Shown: positions 36,001-44,211 of the stretch, one piece after another | Position numbering within the stretch: position 1 is the first letter of the stretch | Layout of the letters: each line of letters opens with the position of its first letter | NCBI GenBank assembly: GCA_945910395.1 | Contig: CAMDYX010000005.1 | Span: forward strand, 1 to 64,000 | DNA: 64,000 nucleotides | From: an uncultured Agathobacter sp. | Lineage (GTDB): Bacteria; Bacillota; Clostridia; Lachnospirales; Lachnospiraceae | Direction of reading: 5' to 3' | The notes under the pieces: generated by a model | The model's input: only the letters and a program-made list of their open reading frames with translations | Told to the model about the DNA's origin: nothing | The model's database searches: none | Program-made: the position numbers and the translations under genes

Positions 36001-36418
36001 GGTTCCAAACGGAGATTTTTCGGAAGGGGTAAAGGGATGGTGGATCACAAAGGACCCGGAGGAGGTCACCATTGAGGAAAAGGATAAAGAAGTCTATGTT
36101 TCCTGCAAGAGTAATTTTACCTTCGAGCTTTTCCGGGACGTTCATATTGATAAAGCCGGAACCTATTGTTTATCCGTGGAGTATCGTGGAACAAATACGA
36201 CGGGAGTGCAGGTAGAGCTATTCCTAAAAACCATTACCTGTAATGGACAGGAAGAGTACACAAAGACGATTTTTCCATCGGATGTGAGATTCGTTGTCCA
36301 TAGCATTGAGAATTTGAAGCTTTCTGCCGGACAGGTACAGCTTGGAATCCGGATGAATACACCTCCTGTATTTGGAAGAATCCGGAATATCTCTCTGGTT
36401 GAGATTGTCGAAGATTAG
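33065..36418 (+). CDS. LacI-type sensor/GAF-like/GGDEF/GH53 galactanase fusion
   Basis: The 1117-residue protein has, in order, a LacI/PBP1-type sugar-sensing domain without an HTH (residues 1-290), a GAF-like segment (about 300-455), a GGDEF domain (motif YRFGGDEF near 540), a GH53 domain (about 615-945) and a beta-rich carbohydrate-binding-like tail (from about 978). GH53 starts FLKGVDISSLPEH and has the acid/base Glu in VQVGNEI (near 753) and the nucleophile Glu in VVETAHPW (near 856). The diguanylate cyclase I-site RxxD is absent. No signal peptide or membrane segment is visible, so it should be cytoplasmic. A TTG at 33065, 9 bases after GGAGG, is preferred to the GTG at 33035. Its role in galactan or galactooligosaccharide sensing is inferred. 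Confidence 0.85.
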   Translation: MRRVLLISDGWKRLVTYAWVDGIMHGAKELGEEICLYQFNTNGNWSRDKKYNNGEYNLFTLPNFEDYDGVIFDGTNITDQRQLNAIVKKLKDLDIPVVSICYAVEGCYYVGNDNYKLFRELIDHLYQKHGCRDFVFAGGPDYNYENQIRYKSFCDAMEEYHLPCDESRCLFGDFDFGTGVRYFNEWVEQKKPLPGAFVCANDNIAAGICSAAERHGFKIPRDFLVTGFDNLDKAAYFNPQITTVEHNRGNIGKTALRILSQKWKGEEVDAFQYLESECIFGESCGCPNSGRVDYRNYIKWQIEYSVKKECEDEAVMVLENQIAECNDYRSLFQGFASYIESLSCDGVYFVVDRKLLDARLDTAFSNKGYRNRHELEVGYAIEHGKELQFAGEQALSRYLDENGANNAYMFSAIHFRDQNVGFTILKNPTFLYENPSYYDVHSVFVTKLENLFKQTQLKNVYNRDALTGLYNRVAYNEMIVPRFDRYTRQNISCAMVFFDVDNFKQMNDTYGHKFGDEVLKTIAKTLEREKPKNSFSYRFGGDEFVVFLADATEENIAAFVSRVNKILSERKIKLSHGVIVTDPKSGKTLDEYLVMADKKMYEVKAARKRNAKMNFLKGVDISSLPEHLDGGEKFYLADGRCVDAFELLAENHINSVRLRIWNEPNLVSEAKGYCDLAHTIEMAKKIKAHGMHFLLDFHYSDYWADPGQQRKPKAWENLSFEELKEAVYQYTKEVLDALEEAGALPDMVQVGNEIRSGMLFPDGAVPAYDNLAALINAGIRAVREKSSDISVMIHLDQGGRFFYLKEWFDAVFAAGMEPIDAIGISFYSFWHGTFMDLKNSMEQLIERYHVPVYVVETAHPWRHCKAEHVSVDLMKTAGLPAGEEEQKKSLALVMQIAAAVSKDLPTGVYYWEPLCIPGKTYGSWDENMGMLDENGKALPSFEMYRDFDPKNPPIENLEEYIESLYAVDESQLAPAGTNLVPNGDFSEGVKGWWITKDPEEVTIEEKDKEVYVSCKSNFTFELFRDVHIDKAGTYCLSVEYRGTNTTGVQVELFLKTITCNGQEEYTKTIFPSDVRFVVHSIENLKLSAGQVQLGIRMNTPPVFGRIRNISLVEIVED

Positions 36419-36533
36419 ATATATTTTATATTTCGCAGCGAAATAGGGTATTCTATTTTAGACCAAATCTGCTTGTGGTTTCTTGGGAAGTCGATTACAA
36501 TTTACTTAACTGAAGACGAAAGGGGGAAATCCT

Positions 36534-36986
36534 ATGGCACAAATTTTTGAGCTGGCAAACCCGTACATTATTACATGGCTGATACTTCTTATTGTATTCA
36601 TTGCAGTTGAGCTTTTCACGGTGGGGCTTACTTCTATATGGTTTGCTGCCGGAGCATTGGTTGCACTGATTATCGCAGCCTGCGGAGGCGGATTTGTATT
36701 TCAGCTGATGGCGTTTCTTGCAGTTGCGTTTGGAGCGCTTTTTGCCACAAGACCATGGGCAAAAAAATATATCAATTCCAGAACCCAGGCAACGAATGCG
36801 GACAGCGTAATCGGCACGGAAGTGAAGGTTACGGAACGCGTAAGTAACATAGATCAGACCGGTACCGTTGTTGCAAAGGGACAGGAGTGGACGGCCCGGG
36901 CAGAGAATGATACAATGATCTTTGAGCAGGGAGAACTTGCAAAGGTCGTCCGCATTGACGGAGTAAAATTAATATTGACAAAATAA
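36534..36986 (+). CDS. NfeD-family membrane protein
   Basis: The 150-residue protein has two or three transmembrane helices (YIITWLILLIVFIAVELFTVG, WFAAGALVALIIAACGG, FQLMAFLAVAFGALFA) and a C-terminal OB-like domain (SVIGTEVKVTERVSNIDQTGTVVAKGQEW). NfeD proteins partner with SPFH proteins in membrane microdomains, and that partner follows after 17 bases. Confidence 0.92.
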   Translation: MAQIFELANPYIITWLILLIVFIAVELFTVGLTSIWFAAGALVALIIAACGGGFVFQLMAFLAVAFGALFATRPWAKKYINSRTQATNADSVIGTEVKVTERVSNIDQTGTVVAKGQEWTARAENDTMIFEQGELAKVVRIDGVKLILTK

Positions 36987-37003
36987 TCTAGGAGGATTAA
37001 AAA

Positions 37004-37930
37004 ATGGGACCATTAATAGCATTTATTGTAATTGTAATTCTGGCGTTGTGCATCTTTGTAAGCTGTGTAAAGATTGTTCCACAGGCACATGCCATGGTAA
37101 TTGAGCGTTTGGGAGGATATCTTACGACCTGGCCGGTAGGAATTCACTTCAAAGTTCCTTTCATTGATCGAATTGCAAAGAACGTTTCTTTAAAGGAGCA
37201 GGTTGCAGATTTCCCGCCACAGCCGGTTATTACAAAGGATAACGTTACCATGCAGATCGATACTGTCGTATATTTCCAGATCACAGATCCAAAGCTTTAT
37301 GCATACGGTGTGGAAAACCCGATCATGGCGATTGAGAATTTAGCAGCAACTACACTTCGTAACGTCATCGGTGATCTCGAATTGGATGAGACACTTACTT
37401 CCCGTGAGACCATCAACGCTAAGATGCGTGCAACCCTTGATGTTGCAACCGACCCATGGGGAATCAAGGTAAACCGTGTTGAGCTTAAGAACATCATGCC
37501 TCCAAAGGCGATTCAGGATGCAATGGAGAAGCAGATGAAGGCAGAGCGTGAACGTCGTGAGGCAATTCTTCGTGCAGAAGGTGAAAAGAAATCCACCATT
37601 CTTGTTGCAGAAGGAAATAAGGAATCTGCCATTCTTGATGCTGAGGCTGAGAAACAGGCTGCAATCTTACGTGCAGAAGCAAAGAAAGAGGCAACTGTTA
37701 AGGAAGCAGAAGGTCAGGCAGAGGCCATCCTTAAGATTCAGCAGGCAAATGCAGACGGTCTTCGCATGTTAAAGGAAGCTGCTCCGGATGATGCAGTACT
37801 TCAGTTAAAGAGCTTAGAGGCTTTTGCAAAGGCTGCAGACGGAAAGGCTACCAAGATTATCATTCCTTCCGAAATACAGGGAATTGCCGGACTTACAAAA
37901 TCTATCGCAGAAATTGCAAAAGAACAGTAA
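37004..37930 (+). CDS. SPFH/band 7 (stomatin-like) protein
   Basis: The 308-residue protein has one N-terminal membrane segment (PLIAFIVIVILALCIFVSC), a band 7 core (VVPQAHAMVIERLGGYLTTW-like, VDTVVYFQITDPKLYAYG, LAATTLRNVIGDLELDETLTSR) and a long Ala/Glu-rich coiled coil. It is of the QmcA/YbbK type and acts with the NfeD neighbour in membrane domain organisation. A terminator follows. Confidence 0.93.
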   Translation: MGPLIAFIVIVILALCIFVSCVKIVPQAHAMVIERLGGYLTTWPVGIHFKVPFIDRIAKNVSLKEQVADFPPQPVITKDNVTMQIDTVVYFQITDPKLYAYGVENPIMAIENLAATTLRNVIGDLELDETLTSRETINAKMRATLDVATDPWGIKVNRVELKNIMPPKAIQDAMEKQMKAERERREAILRAEGEKKSTILVAEGNKESAILDAEAEKQAAILRAEAKKEATVKEAEGQAEAILKIQQANADGLRMLKEAAPDDAVLQLKSLEAFAKAADGKATKIIIPSEIQGIAGLTKSIAEIAKEQ

Positions 37931-37953
37931 TAGATATTGTGTCAGGACCAGGC

Positions 37954-37988
37954 AAAAGGCTACCCTATCTTGTGGGTAGCCTTTTTAT
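37954..37988 (+). terminator. Rho-independent terminator
   Basis: AAAAGGCTACCC (37954-37965) pairs with GGGTAGCCTTTT (37974-37985), followed by T-rich sequence. Confidence 0.9.
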
Positions 37989-38077
37989 TGTGCAAATGGT
38001 ATAATTAAGAATATATGCAATAATTGAAGTCATAGTGAATTGCTTGTCGGGTCAAGCTCTGTTTAGAGGAGAATTGA

Positions 38078-40126
38078 ATGAAGAGTAATATACGTTTTAA
38101 GGGAAAGCTAAAAGGCTATCTTAGTATGCCGTTATACCTTATGATATTATTTGTTGTACTTAATATATCCATGTACTTTTATGATGTAAGAAGCGGAGCA
38201 GTTATCAGCGTATTTCTTGCAATTTATGGGGTAGCAGAGGGAATTCTTTTTTGGGGAATGCATCAGAAAGTGGCAAACGAGATCGTCAATTATGCAACGA
38301 ACTACGCTACTGTACAGAAGCGTTTACTAAATGAGTTTGAAATACCCTATGCACTTTTGGATTACAGCGGGAAAATATTGTGGGTAAATGATCAATTTGC
38401 AGAGCTGGCAGATATTGACCCAAAGAAGTACCACAAGTCCATTACCACCATTTTCCCAACTATTACCAGAGAATTTTTGCAGAAAAGCGATCAGCCGCAG
38501 AATATCAATATTGAGAAAAATGACAGACGTTTCCGTATTTCCATCAACCGTATTTATTTTGATGCCATTGCATCTTCGGGAGAGCTTTTAGAAACAGATG
38601 ATGCAGAGGAGTTTTTGACGGCATTGTATCTGTTCGATGAGACAGAATTGAACCGGTATATGGTGGAGAATGAAGAGCAGAAGCAGGTGGCAGCCCTTGT
38701 TTATATTGATAATTATGAGGAAGCGCTAAACAGTATTGAAGATGTAAAACGCTCCCTGCTTGTGGCGTTAATCGACCGGCGGGTAAACCAGTATTTTGCA
38801 CAATATGATGCTCTTGTGCGAAAAACCGAGAAGGATAAATATTTTGTTGTTTTTAAATACAAATATCTGCAGCAGTTAGAAGAGGACAAGTTCAAGCTTC
38901 TTGAGGATGTAAAGTCGGTAAAAGTGGGAAACGAGATGGCGATTACCCTCAGCATCGGTGTCGGAATTCACCGCGACAGCTACAACCAGAGCTATGATTA
39001 TGCCCGGGCGGCCATCGATATTGCTTTGGGACGAGGCGGAGATCAGGTGGTTGTAAAGGACGGGGAAGAAGTCATTTACTTTGGAGGAAAGGCAAAGCAG
39101 ATTGAGCGCAATACCAGAGTAAAAGCAAGAGTGAAGGCCCAGGCGCTCCGTGAAATCTTAGAGACAAAAGAGAATGTACTGATTATGGGTCATGCTCTTA
39201 CTGACGTGGATGCCCTTGGCGCAGGTGTCGGCATCTACTGTGCATCACAGATTCTTGGGAAAAAAGCTCAGATCGTTGTAAACAATCCATCCAGCTCCAT
39301 CCGTCCGATTATGGAGTCCTTTTCAACGGATAAGGGATATGCACAGGATTTGTTTGTAACCAGTGAGCAGGCTCTTGAAATGATGGGAAGGAATACTGCT
39401 GTTGTGGTTGTGGATACGAACCGTCCAAGCTCCACCGAATGTCCGGAGCTGTTAAAGCGTACCGAATGCATCGTGGTATTTGACCATCACAGACAGGGAA
39501 ATGAGATTATTGAAAATCCGCTTCTCTCCTATATTGAACCCTATGCATCCAGTGCCTGTGAGATGGTGGCAGAGGTGCTGCAGTATTTCGATGAGAATCT
39601 GAAGCTGGAATCCTGCGAAGCAGACTGTATCTATGCGGGTATTCTGATTGATACCAATAACTTTATGACAAAGACCGGAGTCCGTACCTTTGAAGCGGCA
39701 GCTTATCTGAAGCGTTCCGGCGCTGAGGTAACCCGGGTGCGCAAGCTCCTGCGCAATGATATGGATGCCTACAAGGCAAGGGCGGAGGCTGTCCGGCATG
39801 CCGAGGTTTACCGTGGGGCCTTTGCGATATCCATCTGTCCGGGCGAAAATGTGGAAAGCCCAACCATCGTTGGCGCCCAGGCTGCCAATGAGCTTTTGAA
39901 CATTGTGGGAATAAAAGCATCCTTTGTCCTCACGGAGTATCAGGGAAAAATATATGTAAGCTCGCGTTCGATCGATGAGATCAATGTGCAGCTTATCATG
40001 GAACGGTTAGGCGGAGGCGGTCACTTTAATATGGCTGCAACGCAGTTAAAGGACTGCACCTTAATGCAGGCCAAGCAGATGATCCAGGAGACGCTGGATA
40101 AGATGATTGAGGAAGGAGATATCTAA
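38078..40126 (+). CDS. gdpP: Cyclic-di-AMP phosphodiesterase GdpP
   Basis: The 682-residue membrane protein has two N-terminal transmembrane segments, a PAS-like domain, a degenerate GGDEF domain (KDKYFVVF where GGDEF would be) and DHH/DHHA1 domains. Metal ligands appear in MGHALTDVDALGAG, VVDTNRP and VFDHHRQG, and the DHHA1 motif is GGGGHFNMAATQ. It would hydrolyse c-di-AMP to pApA. The gdpP-rplI-dnaB order matches yybT-rplI-dnaC of Bacillus. Confidence 0.95.
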   Translation: MKSNIRFKGKLKGYLSMPLYLMILFVVLNISMYFYDVRSGAVISVFLAIYGVAEGILFWGMHQKVANEIVNYATNYATVQKRLLNEFEIPYALLDYSGKILWVNDQFAELADIDPKKYHKSITTIFPTITREFLQKSDQPQNINIEKNDRRFRISINRIYFDAIASSGELLETDDAEEFLTALYLFDETELNRYMVENEEQKQVAALVYIDNYEEALNSIEDVKRSLLVALIDRRVNQYFAQYDALVRKTEKDKYFVVFKYKYLQQLEEDKFKLLEDVKSVKVGNEMAITLSIGVGIHRDSYNQSYDYARAAIDIALGRGGDQVVVKDGEEVIYFGGKAKQIERNTRVKARVKAQALREILETKENVLIMGHALTDVDALGAGVGIYCASQILGKKAQIVVNNPSSSIRPIMESFSTDKGYAQDLFVTSEQALEMMGRNTAVVVVDTNRPSSTECPELLKRTECIVVFDHHRQGNEIIENPLLSYIEPYASSACEMVAEVLQYFDENLKLESCEADCIYAGILIDTNNFMTKTGVRTFEAAAYLKRSGAEVTRVRKLLRNDMDAYKARAEAVRHAEVYRGAFAISICPGENVESPTIVGAQAANELLNIVGIKASFVLTEYQGKIYVSSRSIDEINVQLIMERLGGGGHFNMAATQLKDCTLMQAKQMIQETLDKMIEEGDI

Positions 40127-40129
40127 ACG

Positions 40130-40576
40130 GTGAAGATTATTTTATTAGAAGATGTAAAGACATTGGGAAAAAAAGGTGACATTGTAAATGTCAGCGACGG
40201 ATATGCAAGAAATGCCATTCTTCCAAAGAAATTGGGAGTGGAGGCAACCGCAAAGAATTTAAACGATTTAAAGCTTCAGAACCAGCATGCAGACAAGGTT
40301 GCGGCAGAGAATCTGGAGAAGGCAAAAGAGCTTGCAAGGGAAGTGGAACAGCAGAAGGTTGTTATAAAAATTAAGTCCGGTGATGGCGGAAAAATCTTCG
40401 GTTCTGTATCCACAAAGGAAATCGCCCAGGCAGCAAAGGAGCAGACCGGACTGGATCTGGACAAAAAGAAAATGCAGCTTACAGACCCCATCAAAGCCCT
40501 TGGAACCTATGAGGTTTTGGTAAAGCTTCACCCGCAGGTGACAACAAAGCTTACAGTACAGGTAGTTGAGGAATAA
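40130..40576 (+). CDS. rplI: 50S ribosomal protein L9
   Basis: The 148-residue L9 starts with a GTG ([32 protein letters not shown]). N-domain, long helix and C-domain are complete. The gene begins three bases after the gdpP stop. Confidence 0.97.
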   Translation: MKIILLEDVKTLGKKGDIVNVSDGYARNAILPKKLGVEATAKNLNDLKLQNQHADKVAAENLEKAKELAREVEQQKVVIKIKSGDGGKIFGSVSTKEIAQAAKEQTGLDLDKKKMQLTDPIKALGTYEVLVKLHPQVTTKLTVQVVEE

Positions 40577-40589
40577 GGAGGGAATCCTC

Positions 40590-41942
40590 TTGGATGAAAC
40601 GATCATAAAGCGTGTGATGCCAAATAGTCTAGAGGCGGAGCAATCGGTTATCGGTTCCATGATCATGGATAAGGATGCCATTGTAACGGCAATGGAAATG
40701 CTGCTGCGCGAGGATTTTTATCATCAGCAGTACGGAGTGTTATTCGAGACTATGGTGGAGCTGTATTCAGACGGGCAGCCGGTTGATCTTGTTACATTGC
40801 AGAACAAGCTAAAGGAAAAGGATGTTCCGAGGGAAGTATCCAGTTTAGAGTTTGTTCGTGATCTGGTTACTGCAGTTCCAACATCCGCAAACATAAAATA
40901 CTATGCCACAATCGTAAAAGAAAATTCCGTAAAGAGAAAACTGATTCATGTAACAGAAGGTATTGAGAATGACTGCTACGCAGGGAAAGACGCATTGGAG
41001 GTCGTTCTTGATAGGACTGAAAAAGAGGTGTTTGGTCTTCTTTCCAGCAGGACAAGCGGAGAATATGTTCCCATTCGTCAGGTGGTAATGAATGCCCTGG
41101 AGAAAATTGAGAAGGCTTCGAAGCAGTCGGGAAATGTAACCGGAATTCCTACCGGGTTTACGGATCTGGATTACCGGACTGCAGGACTTCAGCCTTCGGA
41201 TTTGATTCTTGTAGCGGCGCGTCCTTCCATGGGAAAAACCGCTTTTGTCCTTAACATTGCGCAGCATGTCGCATTTCATGAGCATATGTGTACCGCCATC
41301 TTTTCTCTTGAGATGTCAAAGGAGCAGCTGGTAAATCGTTTGTTCTCTCTGGAAGCAAAGGTAGATGCTCAGGCACTTCGAACCGGAAATCTTTCGGATG
41401 CAGACTGGGAGAAGCTGGTGGAGGGTGCGGGAATTATCGCAGATTCCGAGCTGATCATTGATGATACCCCGGGTATCAGTATTACAGAAATGCGCAGTAA
41501 GTGCAGAAAATACAAGCTGGAGCATGATTTAAAGCTGATAATCATTGACTATCTGCAGCTTATGAGTGGCAGTGGCGGAAAATCAAACGAGTCACGTCAG
41601 CAGGAAATTTCCGATATTTCCAGATCCTTAAAGGGCCTTGCAAGAGAGCTTTCGGTTCCTGTAATTGCACTGTCCCAGCTTTCACGAGCCGTAGAGCAGA
41701 GACCGGATCACAGACCGATGCTTTCGGACCTGCGAGAATCCGGAGCCATTGAGCAGGATGCCGATGTGGTAATGTTCATTTACCGGGATGATTACTACAA
41801 TCACGATACGGACAAGAAGGGTATTTCCGAGATTATTATTGCAAAACAAAGAAACGGCCCCATCGGGACCGTTAATCTGGCTTGGCTTGCACAGTATACA
41901 AAATTTGGAAATCTGGAGCATTCAGATTATACTGAGGAATAA
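40590..41942 (+). CDS. dnaB: Replicative DNA helicase
   Basis: The helicase has about 450 residues. The N-terminal domain (PNSLEAEQSVIGSMIMDKDAI) is followed by the RecA-type ATPase with Walker A in ARPSMGKTAFVLNIA, Walker B in LKLIIIDYLQLM, and the arginine finger region (SALSQLSRAVEQR-like, SDLRESGAIEQDADVVMF). A TTG at 40590 preceded by AAGGAGG is the likely start, although the frame is open from 40566 inside rplI. Its end overlaps the convergent azlD by 21 bases. Confidence 0.95.
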   Translation: MDETIIKRVMPNSLEAEQSVIGSMIMDKDAIVTAMEMLLREDFYHQQYGVLFETMVELYSDGQPVDLVTLQNKLKEKDVPREVSSLEFVRDLVTAVPTSANIKYYATIVKENSVKRKLIHVTEGIENDCYAGKDALEVVLDRTEKEVFGLLSSRTSGEYVPIRQVVMNALEKIEKASKQSGNVTGIPTGFTDLDYRTAGLQPSDLILVAARPSMGKTAFVLNIAQHVAFHEHMCTAIFSLEMSKEQLVNRLFSLEAKVDAQALRTGNLSDADWEKLVEGAGIIADSELIIDDTPGISITEMRSKCRKYKLEHDLKLIIIDYLQLMSGSGGKSNESRQQEISDISRSLKGLARELSVPVIALSQLSRAVEQRPDHRPMLSDLRESGAIEQDADVVMFIYRDDYYNHDTDKKGISEIIIAKQRNGPIGTVNLAWLAQYTKFGNLEHSDYTEE

Positions 41943-42248
41943 TTCTGTCACAAATACTGAGGCGCAGGCAGCAACTGCAACGGTGGTAAGCCCCTTCCCG
42001 CGATACGCGAAGAATACTGCCACCGCAAGTCCAACGATGGCGGAGACCAGAGAGCTTGTGGCATAGAGAATGGCAGGAATAGTCATAGCCGTAAGTACCG
42101 CATATGGAATATAGTATAAAAACGACCGGATGAAACGATTCTCTATTTTTCGCTTTACTGCCACAAGGGGCAGGGTACGGATCAGATAGGTAGAGCCTGC
42201 CATGATAAGCAGGTAGATAAAAAACGTAGAGGTATTTATCGTTGTCAT
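41922..42248 (-). CDS. azlD: Branched-chain amino acid export subunit AzlD
   Basis: The 108-residue AzlD-family membrane protein has about four hydrophobic segments (IYLLIMAGSTYLIRTLPLVAVKRKI, FLYYIPYAVLTAMTIPAILYAT, VSAIVGLAVAVFFAYRGKG). It works with AzlC in export of branched-chain amino acids and analogues. It overlaps azlC by 4 bases, so the two are coupled. Its 3' end runs into dnaB on the other strand. Confidence 0.92.
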   Translation of the reverse strand: MTTINTSTFFIYLLIMAGSTYLIRTLPLVAVKRKIENRFIRSFLYYIPYAVLTAMTIPAILYATSSLVSAIVGLAVAVFFAYRGKGLTTVAVAACASVFVTELFLSII

Positions 42249-42940
42249 ACTTCTTCCTCCTTAACCGGGAATAAAATTGCACCAATGATAGCAGCGGCGA
42301 TGGCACAGATACTGATGGACAGTCCGGAAGAAATGCCGGCCAGCAATGGTATATAGGTAAAGAAACAGCTGAGAAGCAGAGCGATTATTACAACAAAGAT
42401 AACCGCTTTGCTTTTTTTCATTTCCGGAACAACAATTGCCACAAACATGCCGTAGATTGCCACAGAAAGGGCACTCATCAGGCGGTCCGGAAGAACATTT
42501 CCAAGCAGGGCACCAAGCAGCGTTCCAAGGCTCCATCCCAGATATGGAAGCACGCAAAGTCCTGCAAAAAAGGAGCGGGTTACGTTTTCCTCCTGACTTG
42601 CTACGGCAAAAATTTCATCGGTCATCATAAAGCCAAACAGCAGACGGTAGACGCCTTTAAATTTTTCGTCAAGCTTCTGGGAAAGGGAAATGGACATAAA
42701 GGAGTAACGCACATTGATGGTCAGCTGGGAAATCAGCATGGAGACATACTGACCCGGCAGCAGCATGGTGGTTATTCCGGAAAACTGTCCCGCAGAGGTG
42801 ACGGTTGTCATAGAAATAATAAGTGCTTCCCACCAGGTAAATCCGTAGGAGACTGCCATAAGTCCAAAGGTAAAGGATACGGACAAATAGCCAAGCCCAA
42901 TAGGGAAACCGGCGCGAAAGCCTTTTTTAAATGAATTCAT
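42245..42940 (-). CDS. azlC: Branched-chain amino acid permease AzlC
   Basis: The 231-residue AzlC protein has the family N-terminus FRAGFPIGLGYLSVSFTFGLMAVSYGFTW, conserved TSAGQFSG, and NVRYSFMSISLSQK followed by MTDEIFAVA. The start follows GAGGA on the minus strand. The divergent MerR-type regulator upstream could control it; that is position only. Confidence 0.93.
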   Translation of the reverse strand: MNSFKKGFRAGFPIGLGYLSVSFTFGLMAVSYGFTWWEALIISMTTVTSAGQFSGITTMLLPGQYVSMLISQLTINVRYSFMSISLSQKLDEKFKGVYRLLFGFMMTDEIFAVASQEENVTRSFFAGLCVLPYLGWSLGTLLGALLGNVLPDRLMSALSVAIYGMFVAIVVPEMKKSKAVIFVVIIALLLSCFFTYIPLLAGISSGLSISICAIAAAIIGAILFPVKEEEV

Positions 42941-43063
42941 AATCTAGTCCTCTTCTTTTGGTATAAACTAACATTCTATTATACTAAAAGTTCAAAAAAA
43001 AGATAGTAGTAATTTTCATCCGAGGAAAATCATATTGTGTCGAAATAATACGATGACTTTTGT

Positions 43064-43092
43064 TTGAACCGGGATGTGACAAAGGCTATAAT
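43064..43092 (+). promoter_or_regulatory. Sigma-A promoter of the MerR-like gene
   Basis: TTGAAC (43064-43069) and TATAAT (43087-43092) are 17 bp apart. The leader contains the small palindrome GTCCATGTGGAC. Confidence 0.75.
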
Positions 43093-43149
43093 TTAAGAGA
43101 AGTAAAGCCATGTCCATGTGGACAAGTTCAAGTAAGGAGGGTACTCATC

Positions 43150-43776
43150 GTGGAAAAGGTGCGTTACATGATTTCCGACGCGGCAACGATTACCGGCGTG
43201 GAATCACATGTATTACGTTACTGGGAAGATGAACTCGAGCTTTCCATCCCGAGAAATGAGATGGGGCATCGATATTATACGCGGGAGAACATACAACAAT
43301 TTGAAAGGATAAAGGAGCTTAAGGAACAGGGCTATCAGCTAAAGTCTATCCGGATGATCCTGCATAATGAAAATGTGGATGTAAATTCTCCTTCATTTTC
43401 AGAAAAAAATGAGCTGGCAGCCCACGGGGCATCGGATCCGGTTCCGGCGAATGGGCAGATCGGCGCCGACGAACGCATGCAGCAGTTTCGGGAGCTGATG
43501 AGTGATATTGTGGGACGGGCAATCGCCCAGAACAATGAGGAACTGTCTCTTGTAATAGGAACAGAGGTGCAGGAGCGTGTGCTCAAGGAGATGGATTATC
43601 TGATGAGGGAACAGGATGCGGCCGCAGAAGAGCGATATAAAAAGTTAGATCAGGCCATTCGCGGGCATCTGCGTAAGAAAAAAACTCTGTTTTCAAAGAA
43701 GGAGTCTGTAGAGAAGGATGTAAAAGCTGTGCCTTTGAAGGAAAAGAAAATTTTATCCATTGAGCAGCCTACATAA
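43150..43776 (+). CDS. MerR-like HTH transcriptional regulator
   Basis: The 208-residue product has a MerR-type winged helix in residues 7-75 (MISDAATITGVESHVLRYWEDELELSIPRNEMGHRYYTRENIQQFERI), a linker, and a C-terminal coiled-coil/charged tail with no ligand pocket motif. AAGGAGG about 9 bases before the GTG at 43150 sets the start, although the frame is open from 43060. The C-terminal half is like DUF3967-type regulators found in Firmicutes, whose function is unknown. It is divergent from azlCD. Confidence 0.8.
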   Translation: MEKVRYMISDAATITGVESHVLRYWEDELELSIPRNEMGHRYYTRENIQQFERIKELKEQGYQLKSIRMILHNENVDVNSPSFSEKNELAAHGASDPVPANGQIGADERMQQFRELMSDIVGRAIAQNNEELSLVIGTEVQERVLKEMDYLMREQDAAAEERYKKLDQAIRGHLRKKKTLFSKKESVEKDVKAVPLKEKKILSIEQPT

Positions 43777-43845
43777 AAAGGGAGAATAAAAGTTCTTCTC
43801 TGTACGAAAATGGTACGGAGAAGAAGCTTTTTATTCTCCCTTTTT
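43775..43845. terminator. Long bidirectional terminator hairpin
   Basis: Stem arms AAAAAGGGAGAATAAAA (43775-43791) and TTTTTATTCTCCCTTTTT (43828-43845), with a further internal stem (TTCTTCTC with GAGAAGAA, GTAC with GTAC), form a long hairpin. A and T runs at both ends let it serve the MerR gene and the convergent ferredoxin gene. Confidence 0.92.
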
Positions 43846-43871
43846 GGATAGTCTGCAATTATGTATTGCGA

Positions 43872-44042
43872 TTAGCCTTCGTTAATTGCTCCTGTTGGGC
43901 AAACACCAGCACATGTTCCGCAGCTTACACAAGCATCTGCATCGATCTCGTACTGAGAAGCACCTGCACTGATTGCTCCTACTGGACACTCTCCAGCACA
44001 TGTTCCGCAGCTAACGCATGAATCAGTAATAACGTATGCCAT
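43872..44042 (-). CDS. 2[4Fe-4S] ferredoxin
   Basis: This 56-residue clostridial-type ferredoxin has two CxxCxxCxxxCP clusters: CVSCGTCAGECP and CVSCGTCAGVCP. It is a small electron carrier for pyruvate:ferredoxin oxidoreductase, hydrogenase or Rnf reactions. AAGGAGG lies just upstream of the ATG at 44042. The two halves (ACVSCGTCAG..CP.GAI) are clearly internal duplicates. Confidence 0.97.
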   Translation of the reverse strand: MAYVITDSCVSCGTCAGECPVGAISAGASQYEIDADACVSCGTCAGVCPTGAINEG

Positions 44043-44176
44043 GATAAATTCCTCCTTAAAAAATAATGATCATTATTCGCCACCATCGGCTTAGTTGGTA
44101 TTGTATTATAATTTCTTTTGAATTTCAAGTAAATCTATACATGTACTTAATTTGGCACAATTCTTATACTGCAAAG

Positions 44177-44204
44177 TTGCGATATTTGAGGGATATGGTA
44201 TAAT
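44177..44204 (+). promoter_or_regulatory. Promoter placing the start codon near +1 (leaderless)
   Basis: TTGCGA (44177-44182) and TATAAT (44199-44204) are 16 bp apart. Transcription should start near 44211, one base before the ATG at 44212, and no ribosome-binding site is present between. Confidence 0.6.
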
Positions 44205-44211
44205 AAAAGCT

